This document shows positions 28,244 to 36,973 of a DNA stretch of 64,000 bases, in pieces (within the stretch, counting starts at the first letter, position 1; every line of letters begins with the position of its first letter). The DNA is taken from assembly GCA_041691315.1 (NCBI GenBank), contig JBEPUW010000003.1, forward strand, positions 110,661 to 174,660, read 5' to 3'. Source of the stretch: Poindextera sp041691315. Lineage in GTDB: Bacteria; Pseudomonadota; Alphaproteobacteria; Caulobacterales; Caulobacteraceae. The notes beneath the pieces were generated by a model. That model was not told the origin of the DNA. It ran no database searches and saw nothing but the letters and a program-made list of their open reading frames with translations. Position numbers and translations under genes: made by a program.

Positions 28244-28881
28244 TCCTGCTCGCCCTCGACACCTGCCTCGACGCCTGCTCGGTCGCTGTTTGGACCGATG
28301 GGCGCGTCTTGGCCGCCGCATCCGAGCCCATGCGGCGCGGCCATCAGGAGCGGTTGGCGGTGATGGCGCAGGCGACGATGGCGCAGGCGGGGACGGCCTT
28401 CTCCGCCCTCGACCGCATTGGCGTGACCACCGGCCCTGGCTCGTTCACCGGCCTGCGCGTCGGCCTGGCCTTCGCCAAGGGCCTTGGCGTCGCGCTCGAT
28501 CGCCCGGTGGTCGGCATCGGCGTGCTGGAGGTGCTGGCGCATGACGCCGGGGACGGATTCGTCGCCGCGGTGATCGATGCGCGGCGCGACCAGGTCTATC
28601 TGCAGGCCTTCGAGGGCGACCGCGCGCTGATGGCGCCGGATGTGCTGCCGGTCGAAACCGCCGCCGGGCGGCTGGCCGAGCTCTGGAGCGGCCGCCCAGC
28701 GACCCTGGTTGGTCCAGGCGCCGGCTTGCTGGCCGGCGTCCTGCCGCAAGCGACGACGATCGAGCGCGCCGCGCCCGATCCCGCCGTCGTGGCGCTGCTG
28801 GCGTCGCGCGCCCAGCCGCCGTTTCCGCCGCCGCGGCCGCTCTATCTGCGCGCTCCCGACGCCCGCCTGGCCGCATCGTGA
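28240..28881 (+). CDS. tsaB: tRNA threonylcarbamoyladenosine biosynthesis protein TsaB
   Basis: A 213-residue ASKHA-fold protein that supports TsaD in making t6A37 on ANN-decoding tRNAs. It begins VILLALDTCLDACSVAV and carries the characteristic TTGPGSFTGLRVGLAFAKGL. The frame is open earlier, but the GTG at 28240 overlaps the previous stop (GTGA) and gives the conserved N-terminus. Its own stop overlaps the next GTG. The neighbour order tsaB-rimI is widespread. tsaD and tsaE are not in this window. Confidence 0.95.
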   Translation: MILLALDTCLDACSVAVWTDGRVLAAASEPMRRGHQERLAVMAQATMAQAGTAFSALDRIGVTTGPGSFTGLRVGLAFAKGLGVALDRPVVGIGVLEVLAHDAGDGFVAAVIDARRDQVYLQAFEGDRALMAPDVLPVETAAGRLAELWSGRPATLVGPGAGLLAGVLPQATTIERAAPDPAVVALLASRAQPPFPPPRPLYLRAPDARLAAS

Positions 28882-29339
28882 GGCTGGACGCCGCCACCAC
28901 CGCGGACGCAGCCAGCATGGCCGCCGTGCATGCGGCCAGCTTCGCCGAAGCCTGGGACACCGTCGAGATCGGCGCGGTGCTTGAGGGCCCGGGCGGTTTC
29001 GGCCTGGTGGTCCGCGATCCGCAACCCGGGGCCATGGCCGGCTTCATCCTGGCCCGCACGGTCGCCGACGAGGCGGAGGTGCTGACCCTGGCGGTCGATC
29101 CGATCCAGCGACGCTCCGGCGTCGGCCGGGCCCTGGTCGAGGCGGTGGCATTGGTCGCCGCGCAGGCCGGCGCGCGCAGCCTCTTCCTCGAGGTCGCCAG
29201 CGACAATCAGGCCGCCCTCGCCCTCTATCGGGCGGCGGGATTTACGCCCGTGGGGCAGCGGCCTGCCTATTATCGCCGCGGCGCCGGCGCGGTCGATGCG
29301 CTGGTCTTGCGGCGCGAGCTTAACAGGCCGCCTGGTTGA
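28878..29339 (+). CDS. rimI: GNAT acetyltransferase RimI-like (N-alpha-acetyltransferase)
   Basis: A 153-residue GNAT protein. Motif A for acetyl-CoA is LTLAVDPIQRRSGVGRALVEA (about 72-92, Q/RxxGxG/A); motif B includes LEVASDNQAALALYRAAGF with the Tyr that serves as general acid. In E. coli RimI acetylates ribosomal protein S18; position next to tsaB supports the RimI call, although the substrate may differ. The GTG start overlaps the tsaB stop (GTGA). Confidence 0.9.
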   Translation: MRLDAATTADAASMAAVHAASFAEAWDTVEIGAVLEGPGGFGLVVRDPQPGAMAGFILARTVADEAEVLTLAVDPIQRRSGVGRALVEAVALVAAQAGARSLFLEVASDNQAALALYRAAGFTPVGQRPAYYRRGAGAVDALVLRRELNRPPG

Positions 29340-29374
29340 GCCTATCCTTGCGTCGCCAGTAACGGGGCGAAGGC

Positions 29375-29791
29375 TTGGACCGGATCGAAAAGCTCTGCAT
29401 CGAGAAGGGCATGCGCATGACCGACCAGCGCCGGGTCGTCGCGCGCGTGCTGTCGCTCGCCCACGACCACCCGGACGTTGAGGAACTGTACCGGCGCGCC
29501 CATGAGGCCGACCCGCACATCTCGATCGCCACGGTCTATCGCACGGTGCGCCTGTTCGAAGAGGCCGGCATCATCGCCCGCCACGACTTCCAGGGCGGTC
29601 GCTCGCGCTATGAAGAGGCGCCCGACACCCACCACGATCACCTGATCGACATGAAGACCGGCCAGGTGGTCGAATTCATGGACGACGAGATCGAGGCGCT
29701 GCAGGCGGCCATCGCCCGGCGCTTGGGTTATCGGCTGGTCGACCACCGGCTGGAGCTCTACGGGGTGCCACTGGACGAGAGCGAAAACTGA
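29375..29791 (+). CDS. fur: Ferric uptake regulator Fur
   Basis: A 138-residue Fur-family repressor. The winged helix (about 1-82) includes GMRMTDQRRVVARVL and the recognition region SIATVYRTVRLFEEAG. The metal-binding dimer domain has THHDHLIDMKTGQVVEF with His86, His87 and His89 and nearby acidic residues. There is no C-terminal CxxC pair and the only Cys is Cys8, so the structural zinc site of E. coli Fur is missing, as in other alphaproteobacterial Fur proteins. The start is a TTG, chosen because it gives the family's usual N-terminus. It lies between rimI and miaB. Confidence 0.93.
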   Translation: MDRIEKLCIEKGMRMTDQRRVVARVLSLAHDHPDVEELYRRAHEADPHISIATVYRTVRLFEEAGIIARHDFQGGRSRYEEAPDTHHDHLIDMKTGQVVEFMDDEIEALQAAIARRLGYRLVDHRLELYGVPLDESEN

Positions 29792-29868
29792 ACAGTCCAG
29801 CGGCCCGGCATGGCGCGCCCACTCCCCCTCGCCTTGCGCGACGCCCGCCCCGCGCTCATAAACCGGGC

Positions 29869-31212
29869 ATGACCGTGGCCCCGCAAAAGCGCCTCTACAT
29901 CAAGACCTACGGCTGTCAGATGAACGTCTATGACAGCGAGCGGATGGCCGATCTGTTGCGCCCGCTGGGCTATGCCGCGACCGAAACGCCGGAGGGCGCG
30001 GACCTGGTGGTGCTCAACACCTGCCACATCCGCGAGAAGGCGGCCGAGAAGGTCTATTCCGAGCTTGGCCGGCTGAAACCGCTGAAGGCGGCCCGGGCGC
30101 GGGAAGGCGGCGCGATGCTCATCGCGGTCGCCGGCTGCGTCGCCCAGGCCGAGGGCGCGGAGATCATGGCGCGCCAACCGGCGGTCGACCTGGTGATCGG
30201 GCCGCAGTCCTATCACCGGTTGCCGGAGCTGATCGCGCGCACGCATCGGGCCAGCGGCGAGCGGTTGGCGGCGGATTTCGCCACGGAAGAGAAGTTCGAC
30301 GCGTTGCCGGACGAACGGCTGGTGAGCGGCGTCAGCGCGTTTTTGACCGTGCAGGAGGGCTGCGACAAGTTCTGCAGCTTCTGCGTCGTACCCTATACGC
30401 GCGGCGCGGAATATTCCCGGCCGGTCGCGGCGATCGTCGCCGAGGCCGAGCGGCTGGCGGCCAAGGGCGTGCGCGAGATCACCCTGCTGGGCCAGAACGT
30501 CAACGCCTATGCCGGCGGGCTGGCGCCGCTGATCCGGACCCTGGCCGGGATCGGGGGCCTGGAGCGCATCCGCTACACCACCAGCCATCCCCGCGACATG
30601 GACGACGACCTGATCGCCGCCCACGCCGAGGTCGAGGCGCTGATGCCCTATCTGCACCTGCCGGTGCAGGCCGGGTCGGACCGGGTGTTGAAGGCCATGA
30701 ACCGGAGCCACACCGCCGAGGCGTACCTGCGCCTGGTCGAGCGCGTCCGCGCGGCGCGGCCCGATCTGGCCCTGTCCGGCGACTTCATCGTCGGCTTTCC
30801 GGGCGAGACCGAGGCGGACTTCCAGGCGACGCTGGCGGTGGTGGCCGAGGCCCGTTACGCCAGCGCCTTCTCGTTCAAGTATTCCAGGCGCCCGGGCACC
30901 CCCGGCGCGGCCATGCCGGGCCAGGTCGCCGAGGCCGAGAAGGACGACCGGCTGCAACGGTTGCAGGCCTTGCTGGCCGCCCAGCAGGCCGCGTTCAACA
31001 CAGCCTGCATCGGACGCACCCTGCCGGTGCTGTTCGAGAAGCCCGGCCGCCATCCCGGCCAGATCATCGGCCGCAGCCCCTATTTGCAAGGGGTGCACGT
31101 CACCGCCCCGCAATCGCTGATCGGCCGGATCGCAGCCGTCGCCATCAGCCGCGCCGAGCGCAACAGCCTGGCCGGGGCGCTGGCGCACACGCCCGTGCTG
31201 GAGCCCGCTTGA
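29869..31212 (+). CDS. miaB: tRNA-2-methylthio-N6-isopentenyladenosine-37 methylthiotransferase
   Basis: A 447-residue radical-SAM methylthiotransferase. The N-terminal UPF0004 domain begins LYIKTYGCQMN (Cys16) with NTCHIREKA (Cys about 52) and AGCVAQ as ligands of the auxiliary cluster. The radical-SAM motif CDKFCSFC follows, and a C-terminal TRAM domain ends the protein (about 380-440). It converts i6A37 to ms2i6A37 in tRNAs. Two [4Fe-4S] clusters are needed; the NfuA-type carrier upstream may supply them. The last base pairs overlap the TTG of phoH (TTGA). Confidence 0.97.
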   Translation: MTVAPQKRLYIKTYGCQMNVYDSERMADLLRPLGYAATETPEGADLVVLNTCHIREKAAEKVYSELGRLKPLKAARAREGGAMLIAVAGCVAQAEGAEIMARQPAVDLVIGPQSYHRLPELIARTHRASGERLAADFATEEKFDALPDERLVSGVSAFLTVQEGCDKFCSFCVVPYTRGAEYSRPVAAIVAEAERLAAKGVREITLLGQNVNAYAGGLAPLIRTLAGIGGLERIRYTTSHPRDMDDDLIAAHAEVEALMPYLHLPVQAGSDRVLKAMNRSHTAEAYLRLVERVRAARPDLALSGDFIVGFPGETEADFQATLAVVAEARYASAFSFKYSRRPGTPGAAMPGQVAEAEKDDRLQRLQALLAAQQAAFNTACIGRTLPVLFEKPGRHPGQIIGRSPYLQGVHVTAPQSLIGRIAAVAISRAERNSLAGALAHTPVLEPA

Positions 31213-32162
31213 GCCCCGAGACCCGCGAATTCGTGCCGCTGTCCGACGCCGGTCTGCGCGCGGTCTCCGGCCCGAACAGCCGCCATGCCGCCCTGCTCGA
31301 GGACGCCTTCCACGTGCTGGTCGAGACCCCTGGCGGCGGTGTGTCGCTGGCCGGCGACCCCAAGGCGCGGGCGGCGGCCAAGCGGGCGGTCAAGGCGATC
31401 GCCGAGCGCGCCGACAAGGGCGTGGCGGTCTCCGAGGGCGATGTCCGAGCGGCGGCCACCGCGGCGCGCAGCGGCGCGGCGCCGGCGGGGCTGAGCAGCA
31501 TCCCGATCGGCCGCCGCGGCGCGGTGGCGCCGAAGACCGCCGCCCAGGCCGCCTATCTCGACCTCCTGACCCGCAACGACCTGGTCTTCGCCGCCGGTCC
31601 AGCGGGCACCGGTAAGACCTTTCTGGCGGTGGCCCACGGGGCCGGTCTGTTGTTGCGCGGCGAGGTCGACCGGCTGGTGATCGCGCGGCCGGCGGTCGAG
31701 GCCGGTGAGCGGCTGGGCTTCCTGCCCGGCGACATGAACGAGAAGGTCGATCCCTATATGGCCCCGGTATGGGAGGCCCTGAGCGACATTCTGGGCGCCG
31801 AGCCGCTGAAACGCCGCCGCGACAAGGGCGAGATCGAAGTGGCGCCCATCGCCTTCATGCGCGGCCGGACCCTGAACCACGCCTTCGTCATCGTCGACGA
31901 GGCGCAGAACGCCACCCGGCTGCAGATGAAGATGGTGCTGACCCGGCTGGGCGAGGGCGCGCGCATGGCGGTCACCGGTGACCCGACCCAGGTCGACCTG
32001 GTCAATCGCGGCGACTCTGGGCTGGTGCACGCCATCGGCCTGCTCGAAGGCGTCGAGGGCGTCGCGGTGGCGCGCTTCACCGCCGGCGATGTGGTGCGCC
32101 ACCCGCTGGTCGAGCGCATCGTGCGCGCCTACGACGCCGACGCCGCCAGGGCCGGACGATGA
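31209..32162 (+). CDS. phoH: PhoH family ATPase
   Basis: A 317-residue P-loop NTPase with Walker A GPAGTGKT (about 129-136), Walker B VIVDEAQN and the sensor TGDPTQVDL. The N-terminal part (about 1-110) is the short extension common to the PhoH-YbeY-linked form. The enzyme is thought to act in RNA metabolism with YbeY, an inference from the conserved gene pair. The start is a TTG overlapping the miaB stop (TTGA); the stop overlaps the ybeY ATG (ATGA). Confidence 0.94.
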   Translation: MSPETREFVPLSDAGLRAVSGPNSRHAALLEDAFHVLVETPGGGVSLAGDPKARAAAKRAVKAIAERADKGVAVSEGDVRAAATAARSGAAPAGLSSIPIGRRGAVAPKTAAQAAYLDLLTRNDLVFAAGPAGTGKTFLAVAHGAGLLLRGEVDRLVIARPAVEAGERLGFLPGDMNEKVDPYMAPVWEALSDILGAEPLKRRRDKGEIEVAPIAFMRGRTLNHAFVIVDEAQNATRLQMKMVLTRLGEGARMAVTGDPTQVDLVNRGDSGLVHAIGLLEGVEGVAVARFTAGDVVRHPLVERIVRAYDADAARAGR

Positions 32163-32635
32163 TCGAGGTCGCCATCGCCGATGTGGCCTGGACCGTGGCC
32201 CTGCCGGAAGCCGCCGCCCTGGCCGCGGCCGCGGCCGAGGCGGCCCTGCCGCACACGAACGACCCGGACCCCGGCGACGTCGCCATTCTGCTGGCCGACG
32301 ACGCGGCGATCCAGGCGCTGAACGCGCGCTTTCGCCAGCAGGACCGGCCGACCAATGTGCTGTCCTTCCCGGCCGCGCCGGGCTCGGCAGGGCAGGCCGG
32401 CGACGTCGCCCTGGCCTATGGCGTCTGCGCCGCCGAGGCCACCGCCCAGGCCAAGCCGCTGGCGCATCATCTGCAGCACCTGACCGTCCACGGCGTGCTG
32501 CACCTGTTCGGCTACGATCATCAGGACGAAGCCGAGGCGGTGGTGATGGAGGGCCTTGAGCGGCGAATCCTGGCAGGCCTGGGCGTACCCGATCCTTACG
32601 CCGCCGAACTCGGCGCCGAGGCCGATCATGTCTGA
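32159..32635 (+). CDS. ybeY: Endoribonuclease/rRNA maturation factor YbeY
   Basis: A 158-residue metalloprotein with the zinc motif HGVLHLFGYDH (His111, His115, His121) and the conserved RPTNVLSFP. It acts in 16S rRNA 3'-end maturation and ribosome quality control in the cytosol. The N-terminal 30 residues are Ala-rich and loosely conserved. The ATG overlaps the phoH stop (ATGA), and the 3' end overlaps corC by 8 bases. The order phoH-ybeY-corC-lnt is a classic bacterial cluster. Confidence 0.96.
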   Translation: MIEVAIADVAWTVALPEAAALAAAAAEAALPHTNDPDPGDVAILLADDAAIQALNARFRQQDRPTNVLSFPAAPGSAGQAGDVALAYGVCAAEATAQAKPLAHHLQHLTVHGVLHLFGYDHQDEAEAVVMEGLERRILAGLGVPDPYAAELGAEADHV

Positions 32636-33539
32636 CCCGTCGAACCCAAACCCCCCGCGAGCCAAGCGCAGCCACGGCCTTCGCGCCTTATTTCGCCGCT
32701 GGCGCCGCGGCAAGACGCCGCCCCATGCCGGGGCCGGCGCCGCCCACACCGCGCGGAGCGATGGCTCGCTCGACCTGGTCGACCAGGCCCAGGCCTTCAA
32801 GATGCTCAGCGTCGAGGACGTCATGACCCCGCGCGCCGACATCGTCGCGGTCGAGATCGCCTGCCCGTTCAACGAACTGCTGGCGCGCTTCCTCGAGGCC
32901 GAGCACACCCGCATGCCGATCTATCGCGGCAATCTCGACGATCCGGTCGGCCAGGTGCACGTCAAGGACGTGTTCAAGATGCTGGTCGACGAGGCGATCC
33001 GCCCGGCGCCGGACGAGACGGTGCTGCGTCGGCTGAGGCGCGAAGTGCTCTATGCGCCGGGCTCGATGCGCGCCGGCGACCTGATGGTGAAGATGCAGGC
33101 CAGCCGCATCCACATGGCGCTGATCATCGACGAGTTCGGTGGCACCGACGGGCTGGTGACGCTGGAAGACCTGATCGAGGCCGTGGTCGGCGAGATCGAC
33201 GACGAGCACGACGAGGCGGTGCGCGCCAAGGTGATCGCGCGGCCGGGAGACCTGATCGAGGCCGATGGCCGGGCGCCGCTGGAGGACCTGGAGGCGGCCA
33301 TGCAGCGGTCGCTGGTCCCGGCGGACCTCGAAGAGGACATCGACACCGTCGCGGGCCTGGTCAGCGCCCTGGCCGGCCGGGTGCCGCAGCGCGGCGAGGT
33401 GATCGCCCATCCCGACGGCTTCGATTTCGAGATCACCGACGCCGACCCGCGCCGGGTCAAGCGCGTGCGCGTGCGCCCGCATCCACCGCTGGTCGCGGCG
33501 GACGCCGAGGCGCCGGCGCCAATACCCGATGGCGAATGA
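32628..33539 (+). CDS. corC: CorC/HlyC family CBS-domain protein, cytosolic form
   Basis: A 303-residue soluble protein without the DUF21 membrane domain. The Arg-rich N-terminus (HGLRALFRRWRRGK) is followed by a CBS pair (about 65-185; VMTPRADIVAV, TRMPIYRGNLDDPVGQVHVKDVF, IIDEFGGTDGLVTLEDLIEAVVGEI) and a C-terminal CorC/transporter-associated domain (about 200-290). The family is linked to Mg/Co export; newer data tie CNNM/CorC proteins to Mg2+ transport, while cytosolic forms remain unclear. The ATG at 32628 lies inside ybeY; the 3' end overlaps lnt by 11 bases. Confidence 0.92.
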   Translation: MSDPSNPNPPRAKRSHGLRALFRRWRRGKTPPHAGAGAAHTARSDGSLDLVDQAQAFKMLSVEDVMTPRADIVAVEIACPFNELLARFLEAEHTRMPIYRGNLDDPVGQVHVKDVFKMLVDEAIRPAPDETVLRRLRREVLYAPGSMRAGDLMVKMQASRIHMALIIDEFGGTDGLVTLEDLIEAVVGEIDDEHDEAVRAKVIARPGDLIEADGRAPLEDLEAAMQRSLVPADLEEDIDTVAGLVSALAGRVPQRGEVIAHPDGFDFEITDADPRRVKRVRVRPHPPLVAADAEAPAPIPDGE

Positions 33540-35172
33540 GCGGTCCCCCAGCGGCGTGCGCCGTTGGGCCCTTTCACCGCAGCGGGGCTCAGACCTTCTG
33601 GCTCTCGTCGCCGGCGGCGGCGTCGCCCTGGCCTTTCCCCCGTTCGGGTTTCTGCCCGGCCTCCTTGGCCTTGGGCTGTTCATGCACCTTTCCGACCAGG
33701 CCGATCCGGTGCGCCCGTTGCGAAGCGCATTTTGGCGCGGCTGGCTGGCCGGCGTGGCCTTCTTCCTGATCGCGACCTGGTGGATCGCCCAGGCCTTCGA
33801 GGTCGATGCGGTGGACCAGGGCTGGATGGCGCCGATCGCCGTGGCGCTGATCGCTTCGGGGTTCGCCCTGTTCTGGGCCGCGGCGGCGCTCACCTATCGC
33901 GCGATCGCCCCCAGAGGCGTCGTCCGTGTGGTGGTCTTCGCCGGCGCGGTCATGGCCTTCGAATGGCTGCGCGGCAACATGCTCACCGGCTTTCCCTGGG
34001 ACCTTGAAGGGGAAAGCTGGCCGGCGGGGGGGGCGGTGTCGCAGGCCGCCTGCCTGATCGGAGCCTACGGGCTGAGCTGGATCACCGTGGCGATCGCCGC
34101 GACGCCGGCGCTTGTTTTCGACCGCCAACGCCGCCGCCGAGGCGTCGCGGCCTGCCTGATCGCGGCGCTGGTGCTGGCCGGGCTCTATGGCTACGGGACG
34201 AGGCGGCTTGCCCGCCCGCTGCCGGCGCCGGCCGCGGACGCGCCTGTCGTGCGCATTGTGCAGGCCGATCTGCCCGAGGTCGCGAGCTACACCGCCTCCG
34301 CCTATGCCGATACGGTTCGCGCCCACCTCGATCTGACCTCGCAACCCGCCGCGCGGCGCCCGGACATCATCGTCTGGCCAGAGCGCGCCATCCCCGGCGC
34401 TTTTTCGGATTATCTGGCGCCGGGAAGCTGGACGCGGGACGCCATCACCGCCGCGCTGCAGCCTGGCCAGATCCTGCTGACCGGCGGCTACCGCACCGCG
34501 ACCGCGCCGCCGGGCGCCTTTGCCCCGGACGGCCTGGTCTATTTCAACAGCCTGCTCGCGCTGCAACGGGACGCGACAGGCCTGAAGCCGCTGGCCCTCT
34601 ACGACAAGTATCGGCTTGTGCCCTTCGGCGAGTTTTTGCCCTTGGGACGCTATCTGGCGCCCCTGCATGTGCAGCAGGTCGTGCATGTCGGCCAGGGTTT
34701 CAGCCCAGGGCCGCCGCCGCGGCCCATGTCTCTGGGCGCGGCGCCCCTGGTGCAACCGCTGATCTGCTACGAGGCGCTCTACCCCGGCTTCACGCGCCAG
34801 GGCGCAATCGCCTCGGGGCGCCGTGCGTCGTGGATCGTCAATGTCTCGGACGACGCCTGGTTCGGCTCGACCTATGGGCCGGTGCAGCACCTCAACCTCG
34901 CCAGCTATCGCGCCATAGAGGAGGGTTTGCCGATCGTGCGCGCAACGCCGACCGGCGTTTCGGCGGTGATCGATGCTTATGGACGCGTCCAGCCGGGCAT
35001 GCGGTTGGCCCAGGGGCAGGCCGGCGTCATCGATGCGCGCCTGCCCGCGGCCCTGCCGCCGACCCTGTTCGACCGTTTCGGCGAGGCCATCTTCGCCTTG
35101 ATGATGCTGCTCTCGGCCGCCTGCGCCGGATTGGGGCTCATTCAACGCGCCCAACACGCGGAAAGAGGGTGA
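33529..35172 (+). CDS. lnt: Apolipoprotein N-acyltransferase
   Basis: A 547-residue inner-membrane enzyme that adds the third acyl chain to lipoproteins. An N-terminal membrane part (about 20-225, six to seven hydrophobic segments) precedes a periplasmic nitrilase domain with the catalytic triad Glu285 (VWPERAIP), Lys360 (YDKYRLVPFGE) and Cys413 (ICYEALYPG); a final membrane helix lies near 517-535. The triad contexts carry Arg and Leu where many Lnt have Ser/Ala and Val/Ile, a mild variation. The predicted lipoprotein at 27641 is a possible local substrate. It overlaps corC and ends 76 bases before the XRE regulator. Confidence 0.95.
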   Translation: MANERSPSGVRRWALSPQRGSDLLALVAGGGVALAFPPFGFLPGLLGLGLFMHLSDQADPVRPLRSAFWRGWLAGVAFFLIATWWIAQAFEVDAVDQGWMAPIAVALIASGFALFWAAAALTYRAIAPRGVVRVVVFAGAVMAFEWLRGNMLTGFPWDLEGESWPAGGAVSQAACLIGAYGLSWITVAIAATPALVFDRQRRRRGVAACLIAALVLAGLYGYGTRRLARPLPAPAADAPVVRIVQADLPEVASYTASAYADTVRAHLDLTSQPAARRPDIIVWPERAIPGAFSDYLAPGSWTRDAITAALQPGQILLTGGYRTATAPPGAFAPDGLVYFNSLLALQRDATGLKPLALYDKYRLVPFGEFLPLGRYLAPLHVQQVVHVGQGFSPGPPPRPMSLGAAPLVQPLICYEALYPGFTRQGAIASGRRASWIVNVSDDAWFGSTYGPVQHLNLASYRAIEEGLPIVRATPTGVSAVIDAYGRVQPGMRLAQGQAGVIDARLPAALPPTLFDRFGEAIFALMMLLSAACAGLGLIQRAQHAERG

Positions 35173-35248
35173 CAGCGGCCAAATCCTATCGCAAACCCTA
35201 GCGCGTCGGGGGATTGGCTGCATCGTTGTCGAAGAGAGTAGAGTTTTA

Positions 35249-35707
35249 ATGTCAGTACAGTCGGATCCCGCCCGGTTACCGAACCCCATAGACATCCATG
35301 TCGGCCTGCAGGTCCGGCTTCGGCGCAAGGCGCTGAAGATCAGCCAGGAGAAGCTCGCCGAGGCCCTCGGCCTGACCTTCCAGCAGGTGCAGAAATACGA
35401 GCGCGGGGCCAACCGGATCAGCGCCTCCAAGCTCTATGAGATCGCGCGCGCTCTGCGCGTCTCCATCGCCTGGTTCTTCGAGGGCCTGACCGACCCGACC
35501 GCCGAGCCGGTCGAGGGCGAGGAGGAGACCGAGGCCTCGCCGTTCGCGCGCAGCTTCTTGATGAGCCAGGAGGGCGTCGACCTGGCCAACCTGTTCCCGC
35601 GGCTGCCGCAGCGCCGGGTGCGCCGCCGGCTGGTGGAACTGGTCCGCTCCCTGGTCGAGGAAGGCGAGGCCGGGCCAGTCGTCGCAGAAGAGCTCGCCGA
35701 AGCCTAG
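35249..35707 (+). CDS. XRE-family helix-turn-helix regulator
   Basis: A 152-residue protein with an HTH_3 domain at about 15-78 (VGLQVRLRRKALKISQEKLAEALGL... split as helix-turn-helix, then FQQVQKYERGANRIS and LYEIARALRVS). The rest is acidic (PVEGEEETEAS) and ends in a basic-then-acidic helical tail (RRVRRRLVELVRSLVEE). Alphaproteobacteria commonly carry this regulator between lnt and metK. Here trmB follows by 39 bases and metK is not seen. The AGAG-rich leader (GAAGAGAGTAGAG) gives only a poor SD. Targets unknown. Confidence 0.9.
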   Translation: MSVQSDPARLPNPIDIHVGLQVRLRRKALKISQEKLAEALGLTFQQVQKYERGANRISASKLYEIARALRVSIAWFFEGLTDPTAEPVEGEEETEASPFARSFLMSQEGVDLANLFPRLPQRRVRRRLVELVRSLVEEGEAGPVVAEELAEA

Positions 35708-35746
35708 GGCTACCCAGCCCAGCCTAAATGCGGCAAGGCGGGTCGC

Positions 35747-36415
35747 ATGGACCGGCCGCCGCTACGCACCTACGGGCGCATCAAGACCCGCACGCTGAAG
35801 CCGCGTCAGGCGGTCCTGATCGATGAGTTGCTGCCCAGGCTGGGCGTTCCGGACGGCCCGTTCGACCCGAGCGCGTTGATGCCAGAGGCGGTCGAGGTCT
35901 GGCTCGAGATCGGCTTCGGCGGCGGCGAACACCTTGCGGCCCAGGCGGGGCGCCGGCCCGACGTGCTGATGATCGGGGTCGAGCCGTTCCTGAACGGGGT
36001 GGCCAGCGCGCTGCGCCATATCGATGAAGCGGGGCTGACCAATGTGCGAATCGTCCAGGGCGACGCGCGCGACATCGTCGGGCGGCTGCCGGACGCGAGC
36101 CTCGATCGGGCCTTCATCCTTTTCCCCGATCCCTGGCCGAAGACGCGCCACCACAAGCGCCGGCTGATGCAGCCGGACTTCATCGGCGACCTGGCGCGGG
36201 CGTCGCTTCCGGGGTCGCGGCTGGGCTTCGCCACCGACTGGCGCGACTACGCCGCCTGGACGCTGGAGCGGATGGCGGCGTCGCCGGACTGGACGTGGAC
36301 GGCCCACGGCCCGGCGGACTGGCGCGCGCCGCCCGCCGACCACGTCACCACGCGCTATGAGCGGAAGGCGCTTGGCGACACCGCGCCGATCTTCCTGAAC
36401 TTCATCCGGGTTTAA
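35747..36415 (+). CDS. trmB: tRNA (guanine-N7-)-methyltransferase
   Basis: A 222-residue SAM-dependent methyltransferase forming m7G46 in tRNA. The SAM site is LEIGFGGGEHL (about 54-64); the family motif LFPDPWPKTRHHKRRL is intact, and the C-terminal TRYERKALGDT segment matches TrmB. It starts 39 bases after the XRE gene. Its last four bases overlap the stop of the convergent SRPBCC gene, so no terminator separates them. rimP and nusA, which often follow in related genomes, are absent here. Confidence 0.95.
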   Translation: MDRPPLRTYGRIKTRTLKPRQAVLIDELLPRLGVPDGPFDPSALMPEAVEVWLEIGFGGGEHLAAQAGRRPDVLMIGVEPFLNGVASALRHIDEAGLTNVRIVQGDARDIVGRLPDASLDRAFILFPDPWPKTRHHKRRLMQPDFIGDLARASLPGSRLGFATDWRDYAAWTLERMAASPDWTWTAHGPADWRAPPADHVTTRYERKALGDTAPIFLNFIRV

Positions 36416-36945
36416 CGGCCGTCCGGACGACCGGTTTCGACATAGCGCTTCAACCGATCGAGTTGAGCGCCCAGCACCTCATCGACCGGAGCCGCGAAAT
36501 CGCCCATGCCACCCTTGGCGTAGCCGCCAAAATCGTAGGTGAGGACCACCTGGGTTCCCACGTCCTTGGCGGTCAGGGAGAAGGTCAGGTGGCCGGTTCC
36601 TCCGGTCGCCGCCAGCGGCCCCAGCGCGCCCTCCAGGCGTACGAGCCTGTTTGGCTGCACATAGATGACGCCGAGGTGTTTAACGCTGCCGCCATCCTTC
36701 AGCCGTTCGCAGAAACAGCCCCCGGCCTTCAGGTCCAGACTGAGGTTCCTGGCGTCCTCGGAATAGGTGTGTTCGCTGCTCCACCACTCGCCGATCTGGC
36801 CGATCGCGGCATACACCTGGGCCGGCGTGGCGGCGACCTGCGCCTGCTCGCGCACCTCGAAGCCGCCGGGCCGGGAATCGACCACCGCCGCCGCGGTGGG
36901 TGAAGCCAGGCCGAGGCCCAGCACGATCGCGATCGCTGTCCGCAT
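36412..36945 (-). CDS. Exported SRPBCC (START/Bet v 1-like) family protein
   Basis: A 177-residue protein with a signal peptide (AIAIVLGLGLASPTAAAV, cleavage near residue 20). The rest fits the SRPBCC ligand-binding fold: VREQAQVAATPAQVYAAIGQIGEWWSSEHTYS is the typical first strand and helices, and LDRLKRYVETG the last helix. The CFCE pair (two Cys around residue 77) is unusual and might form a disulfide in the periplasm. No ligand can be assigned. It lies 28 bases downstream of murI and is likely co-transcribed with it. Confidence 0.82.
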   Translation of the reverse strand: MRTAIAIVLGLGLASPTAAAVVDSRPGGFEVREQAQVAATPAQVYAAIGQIGEWWSSEHTYSEDARNLSLDLKAGGCFCERLKDGGSVKHLGVIYVQPNRLVRLEGALGPLAATGGTGHLTFSLTAKDVGTQVVLTYDFGGYAKGGMGDFAAPVDEVLGAQLDRLKRYVETGRPDGR

Positions 36946-36973
36946 GGCCCGTTACCCCCATTCAAGCTCAGTT

